64,000 nucleotides of DNA from CAJJDF01 sp965657945 (GTDB taxonomy: Bacteria > Bacteroidota > Bacteroidia > Flavobacteriales_D > CAJJDF01): positions 1 through 64,000 of the forward strand of contig CBFHPW010000009.1 in NCBI GenBank assembly GCA_965657945.1. Reading direction: 5' to 3'. Positions within the stretch are counted from its first letter, which is position 1, and each line of letters begins with the position of its first letter. The position numbers and the translations under genes are program-made. The notes under the pieces are model-generated. The model made no database searches and was not told the origin of the DNA. It saw nothing but the letters and a program-made list of their open reading frames with translations. Shown piece by piece: positions 60,319-64,000 of the stretch.

Positions 60319-63300
60319 TTATGGGCATCCCGCTTTTTCCAGCTTTCCTGGGGTTCTGGGGCATCTATCAGTAAAGTCAGACACTCCATCTTTATCCGCA
60401 TCCGGAAGAAAGTTTGGAATAGCGTATTGGTAGAAGTCTACCGGAATTACACCTGGTCTTCTTGTTTGACCCACAGTGTACACATCACGTTGAACCATTT
60501 CTCTGAAATTCTCGTTCTCCACCGCCAACTGCTGGAATTTCTTGGCAAGTGCATCGTATCCTTCTGGATTAAAATTAGCCAAAGCAAACGAGTTATCGCT
60601 TGTTCCCTGTTCAAGTGCAACAAAATGACTCATAAAGCCACCAATTTCTTGGAACATTTCGGCAATATACTTCCCGTTTTGACGAGCAAAATAATCAATG
60701 TTTTCGCTGTAGTACTCTGCCAATTCTTTTGATCGCTCGAATCCTTTAGCAGAATCTTTTGCCCTGAAATACATCAGAGCGGTGTAATTCAATAATTCAT
60801 CGATCTTACAACTTTCTATAGGGAATACTTCGTATTGTTTATCCAATAAAGCTACTGCCTTTTCTCTGTATTCCTTCACTTTGGCATCGTTCGTTCCCGT
60901 GGTATCATTGGCTCTTTCTAAACTAAAGGCAGAATTCACGTACGACTCTGCTAATTGCATGTAATGCATTCTGGCAGACCGTATCATTCTCATGGTGTAG
61001 TAATCGCAGAATACTTCTTCTTTCTCGATATTACCCCAATTAAATCCATCATTCCCTTCTACTCCATTCACGTCCACTTCTTCACCCATCAGCAACGAAT
61101 ACATTTTTTCTTGATTGTGTCCTGGATTTACAATAGGAACAAACTTAGCTGTCATCCCTTCATTTTGAAGGTATTTACTCAAACCTTTATTTCCTCCCTG
61201 AATAGCAGTTGAAGTAAAACACAATGGTCTATCCCATTTGTATGCCGCCAATATATCTACAATTGCCATATCCGCTTTGGTAATGTAACCGCCAGACAAA
61301 GTCCACTCTACTCTGTCTACCATACTACTTCTTTGATCTTCCCTTACCAGTCCACTGGCAACAGCCGCATCTTTGTCTACATCAATGTACAGCTTATTAA
61401 ACGGTACTCTTCCATAACCATATTGTGCATCTCTTGGGTTTTGGTCTCTCCCATTCTTCATATATTCTATAAATTCTCTAGCCGATATAGATTGATTACT
61501 TGGACTAATCACAACAATATCTCTGGTTCCGGCCCTAAATTCTGGTTCGTCCAAAAGAGTTTCTACCGCCTCAGCTTTGTAGGTTTTTCTTTTTAGTTGG
61601 TTGTAATGCCAATCAGAACTTAATAAACTATAGTTCATTACTTTCATATCTGTTCTAATTCCTTCTACCTCTTGGGCATACCAAAGAGGGAAAGTATCGT
61701 TATCTCCAAAACAGAATAAAATAGCATTCGCATCGCAACTGTTTAGGTAGTTTTTGGCAATTTCTCTTGCAAAGTATCGATCACTTCTGTCGTGATCATC
61801 CCAGTTTTGCACTCCCATAATTACGGGTGCCGATAAAGCAATTACGGTTGCCATATAGGCAAGTGCAGTTTTGCTTTTCATTGATTTGTGTAAGAACATT
61901 GGAACTACAATCATTCCTATTCCTACAACCGCCATGAAAAGGATGGAATAAGAAAACTCATGCGTTCCACCTGAAATAGTCTCTACCAAGAAAAATAAAA
62001 CTCCTGAACCCAGAGCGATTAACACTCCATTTCTAAACTGCTTCATGTCGGTTGTCATAGCCCATTTGTAAATGGCAATAACACTAAATCCTATCCAAAT
62101 TGCGTAAGCATAGAAAGAAGCTGCCACGGCATAATCTCTTTCTCTAGGTTCGTATGGCCTTGGATTCAGGTAAATCATAATGGCTAATCCAGTAAAAAAG
62201 AATAATAAAAAGACCGAAAATGCATCTTTTGGGGCTTTCACGATCATAAATACTAATCCCAATAAACCTAGCAACAATGGCAAATAATAATAGGTGTTGT
62301 ACGCCTCGAATTGTTGCATAGTTTGTGGCAAGTTATTTTGTGTACCTACTCTTTCTTTGTCAATAAAATTGATTCCCGAAAGCCAATTCCCTCTCGTTAG
62401 TGCACCTTTGTAAATCATTCCATCTCCTCCATAATATTCATTGTGTCCTTGTATATCATTTTGTCTACCTGCAAAGTTCCACATGAAATAACGGAAATAC
62501 ATCCATCCCATTTGGTAGTTTTTGAAATACCTAAAGTTTTCGGCACCTGTTGGAATATACATATCTCTGTAACCAGTTCCCTCTTTTATTTTAGGTTCTT
62601 TTGCTCTCACAGATCTATTTCCTTTGTAGTTCGACCAATTCATGTATCCCTGAATTTTGTCTTTTCGGGTATCAAACATCCTTGGAAAAACAGTATACTG
62701 ATTGTCGTTACCTGGAGGGTATTTTTGCTCGAATTTATTACCAATGACGATATATTCCTGTTCTATTGTTGCTCCTTTCACATTCACAGATTCTAGAAAC
62801 TCATTCGCTTCAAATTCGGTTTGAAAGGAGTATTTTTTACCTTTCACACTAGTCGTATATGCTTTAAAATATTTTTTACCAATTACTTTTCCTGTGTTTC
62901 CTTTTTGAGGTGAGTTCCAATAAGGACCATGCAAAAGCGGCCAATCGCCATATTGTTCCCTTCCAAAATAGGACATCAATGCAGGAATTGTTTCTGGATT
63001 ATTTTCATCCAATGGCGGGTTGGAATTAGACCTTACCACAATCATGGCGAATGTTGAAAACCCAATAATTAACATCGTAATGGAAACTGTAATGGTATGA
63101 AGCAATCTTTTTCCATTCTTGTGAAAAAAATACATCCCTGTACCTAGAACGGCAGCCATTAAAAAGAAAAAGATAAATGCTCCAGAATTGAATCCCATTC
63201 CAGCTCCGCTTGCTGCTCTTTCAAAAGAATCAGCGAGTGACAAAATTGTTGGTATAAATACCGAGTTTAAAAACCCAAGAATTACTATTGAGATGGCACC

Positions 63301-63954
63301 TGTAGCCAAAAATCCCTTGATTGTAAAGTCGTATTTCTTGAAATAATACACAAAACCTGCTGCGGGAATTACAAGTAAGTTCAGCATGTGAACTCCAACA
63401 GAGATTCCAACTAAAAAGAAGATCAATACAATCCATCTGTCAGAAGAAACTTTTTTGTAATTCTCCTCCCATTTTAGGATGGACCAAAATGTGATAGCCG
63501 TAAAAAATGACGACATAGCATACACTTCGCCTTCCTCGGCAGAGAACCAAAAAGTATCACTAAACATGTAAGCAAAACCGCCAACAAGTCCTGCTCCCAT
63601 TATTGCAATAACAGCACCTTTACTGAGCTCCTCTTCGTCTTTTAATAATAGTTTTTTTGCCAAATGTGTAATCGTCCAAAACAAAAACAAAATGGTAAGA
63701 GCACTTGACAGTGCAGACAATACATTGACCATATATGCTGCATTTGCCGGTCCGGTAAAAGCAGATATTAACCTTCCTAACATCATAAATGTGGGAGCGC
63801 CAGGAGGGTGACCAACCTCTAATCTATTGGAAGTTGAGATATATTCCCCACAATCCCAGAGACTAGTTGAGGGTTCAACAGTGCTTACAAAAACAACTGA
63901 AGCAACCAGCAAAACTACTACTCCTACTAGGTTGTTAATCTTTTTAAAATTCAT
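60319..63954 (-). CDS. DUF2723 membrane glycosyltransferase-like protein with TSP3-like tail
   Basis: A 1211-residue protein. Residues 1-345 hold the DUF2723 region with about eight TM helices and STVEPSTSLWDCGEYISTSNRLEVGHPPGAP, the loop that resembles the acceptor loop of protein O-mannosyltransferases (GT-C fold); more TM helices follow at about 575-760, then a large soluble domain with GDNDTFPLWYAQEVEG. The role is probably O-glycosylation of exported proteins with a lipid-linked sugar. The last 30 residues, DADKDGVSDFTDRCPRTPGK and so on, are a thrombospondin-type-3-like Asp-rich calcium-binding repeat, not expected in this family. The protein is therefore longer than the usual 1000-1150. 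Confidence 0.87.
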   Translation of the reverse strand: MNFKKINNLVGVVVLLVASVVFVSTVEPSTSLWDCGEYISTSNRLEVGHPPGAPTFMMLGRLISAFTGPANAAYMVNVLSALSSALTILFLFWTITHLAKKLLLKDEEELSKGAVIAIMGAGLVGGFAYMFSDTFWFSAEEGEVYAMSSFFTAITFWSILKWEENYKKVSSDRWIVLIFFLVGISVGVHMLNLLVIPAAGFVYYFKKYDFTIKGFLATGAISIVILGFLNSVFIPTILSLADSFERAASGAGMGFNSGAFIFFFLMAAVLGTGMYFFHKNGKRLLHTITVSITMLIIGFSTFAMIVVRSNSNPPLDENNPETIPALMSYFGREQYGDWPLLHGPYWNSPQKGNTGKVIGKKYFKAYTTSVKGKKYSFQTEFEANEFLESVNVKGATIEQEYIVIGNKFEQKYPPGNDNQYTVFPRMFDTRKDKIQGYMNWSNYKGNRSVRAKEPKIKEGTGYRDMYIPTGAENFRYFKNYQMGWMYFRYFMWNFAGRQNDIQGHNEYYGGDGMIYKGALTRGNWLSGINFIDKERVGTQNNLPQTMQQFEAYNTYYYLPLLLGLLGLVFMIVKAPKDAFSVFLLFFFTGLAIMIYLNPRPYEPRERDYAVAASFYAYAIWIGFSVIAIYKWAMTTDMKQFRNGVLIALGSGVLFFLVETISGGTHEFSYSILFMAVVGIGMIVVPMFLHKSMKSKTALAYMATVIALSAPVIMGVQNWDDHDRSDRYFAREIAKNYLNSCDANAILFCFGDNDTFPLWYAQEVEGIRTDMKVMNYSLLSSDWHYNQLKRKTYKAEAVETLLDEPEFRAGTRDIVVISPSNQSISAREFIEYMKNGRDQNPRDAQYGYGRVPFNKLYIDVDKDAAVASGLVREDQRSSMVDRVEWTLSGGYITKADMAIVDILAAYKWDRPLCFTSTAIQGGNKGLSKYLQNEGMTAKFVPIVNPGHNQEKMYSLLMGEEVDVNGVEGNDGFNWGNIEKEEVFCDYYTMRMIRSARMHYMQLAESYVNSAFSLERANDTTGTNDAKVKEYREKAVALLDKQYEVFPIESCKIDELLNYTALMYFRAKDSAKGFERSKELAEYYSENIDYFARQNGKYIAEMFQEIGGFMSHFVALEQGTSDNSFALANFNPEGYDALAKKFQQLAVENENFREMVQRDVYTVGQTRRPGVIPVDFYQYAIPNFLPDADKDGVSDFTDRCPRTPGKLEKAGCP

Positions 63955-63974
63955 ATAATCGATTTTTTGTTGAG

Positions 63975-63982
63975 CAAATATA
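63975..63982 (-). promoter_or_regulatory. -7 box for the DUF2723 gene
   Basis: On the minus strand TATATTTG, 20 bases upstream of the ATG. The expected -33 element would fall beyond the right edge. Confidence 0.55.
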
Positions 63983-64000
63983 AAGAATTAATCACGTGAT

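Noticed and set aside
1..64000. tRNA, rRNA, riboswitch, CRISPR and prophage signals
   Set aside because: None seen by eye in any gap; tRNAscan, Rfam and prophage searches would be needed to exclude them fully.

Overview
This window is a stretch of chromosome from a member of the Bacteroidota, most likely a marine Flavobacteriales-type organism. The signs are: a type IX secretion (T9SS) C-terminal sorting domain in the first gene; the LpxC-FabZ fusion; families largely confined to the phylum (DUF4296, DUF2911, DUF3078, DUF6089, a PG_1098-like methyltransferase, PorT-type barrels); A/T-rich DNA; few Shine-Dalgarno sequences; and several promoters of the Bacteroidota type, TTTG-N17-23-TAnnTTTG. 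No phage, insertion sequence, CRISPR array, rRNA or tRNA was seen. The species cannot be named from the sequence alone.

Left part (1-8.9 kb): the end of a repeat-containing T9SS-exported protein, then six tightly spaced catabolic genes plus one kinase on the + strand. A GH16 laminarinase-like lipoprotein and a GH-A clan glycosidase are followed by a BadF/BadG-type sugar kinase (candidate glucokinase), glucose-6-phosphate dehydrogenase, 6-phosphogluconolactonase, phosphogluconate dehydratase and KDPG aldolase. Read together this is a beta-glucan (laminarin-like) to glucose to Entner-Doudoroff cassette ending in a structured 3' region. The matching TonB receptor and SusD-like genes are not in the window.

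Middle part (9-31 kb) is mostly housekeeping: an orphan LytTR regulator, trmB, folB, DUF4296, pyrC, a polyprenol-phosphate mannosyltransferase-like GT2, nadE, an outer-membrane barrel, Smr and LRR proteins, an arsenosugar-type radical SAM enzyme with its peroxidase-like partner, a bifunctional phosphoglucose/phosphomannose isomerase, lipB, the lipid A genes lpxD-lpxC/fabZ-lpxA, a lone ABC ATPase, an AlkD-type protein, a methyltransferase and recQ, then an MMPL/RND exporter and a Coq4-like protein.

Right part (31-64 kb): a secreted PIG-L-type deacetylase, then an accessory-looking region with decayed small genes, an overlooked 47-codon membrane peptide that overlaps the start of a sodium:solute symporter, and a DUF2911 protein. 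After that come der, murI, a deoxycytidylate-type deaminase, an S41 protease, a bacilliredoxin, a META-domain lipoprotein, pdhC-pdhA-cdd, tadA with a CNNM-type protein, an Nfu-type protein, sodA, rnr, leuS, a DUF6089 barrel, a PAP2 phosphatase, pgk and a 1211-residue DUF2723 membrane protein with an unexpected thrombospondin-type-3-like calcium-binding tail.

Points most worth a second look: the small membrane ORF coupled to the symporter with decayed copies upstream; the DUF2723-TSP3 fusion; the sugar-to-ED cassette with its unassigned kinase; a pyrC product with Gln in place of the first metal-binding His; four convergent gene pairs that each overlap by exactly 4 bp at their stop codons; promoters placed 3-4 bases from start codons; and a dispersed intergenic repeat present in two diverged copies.
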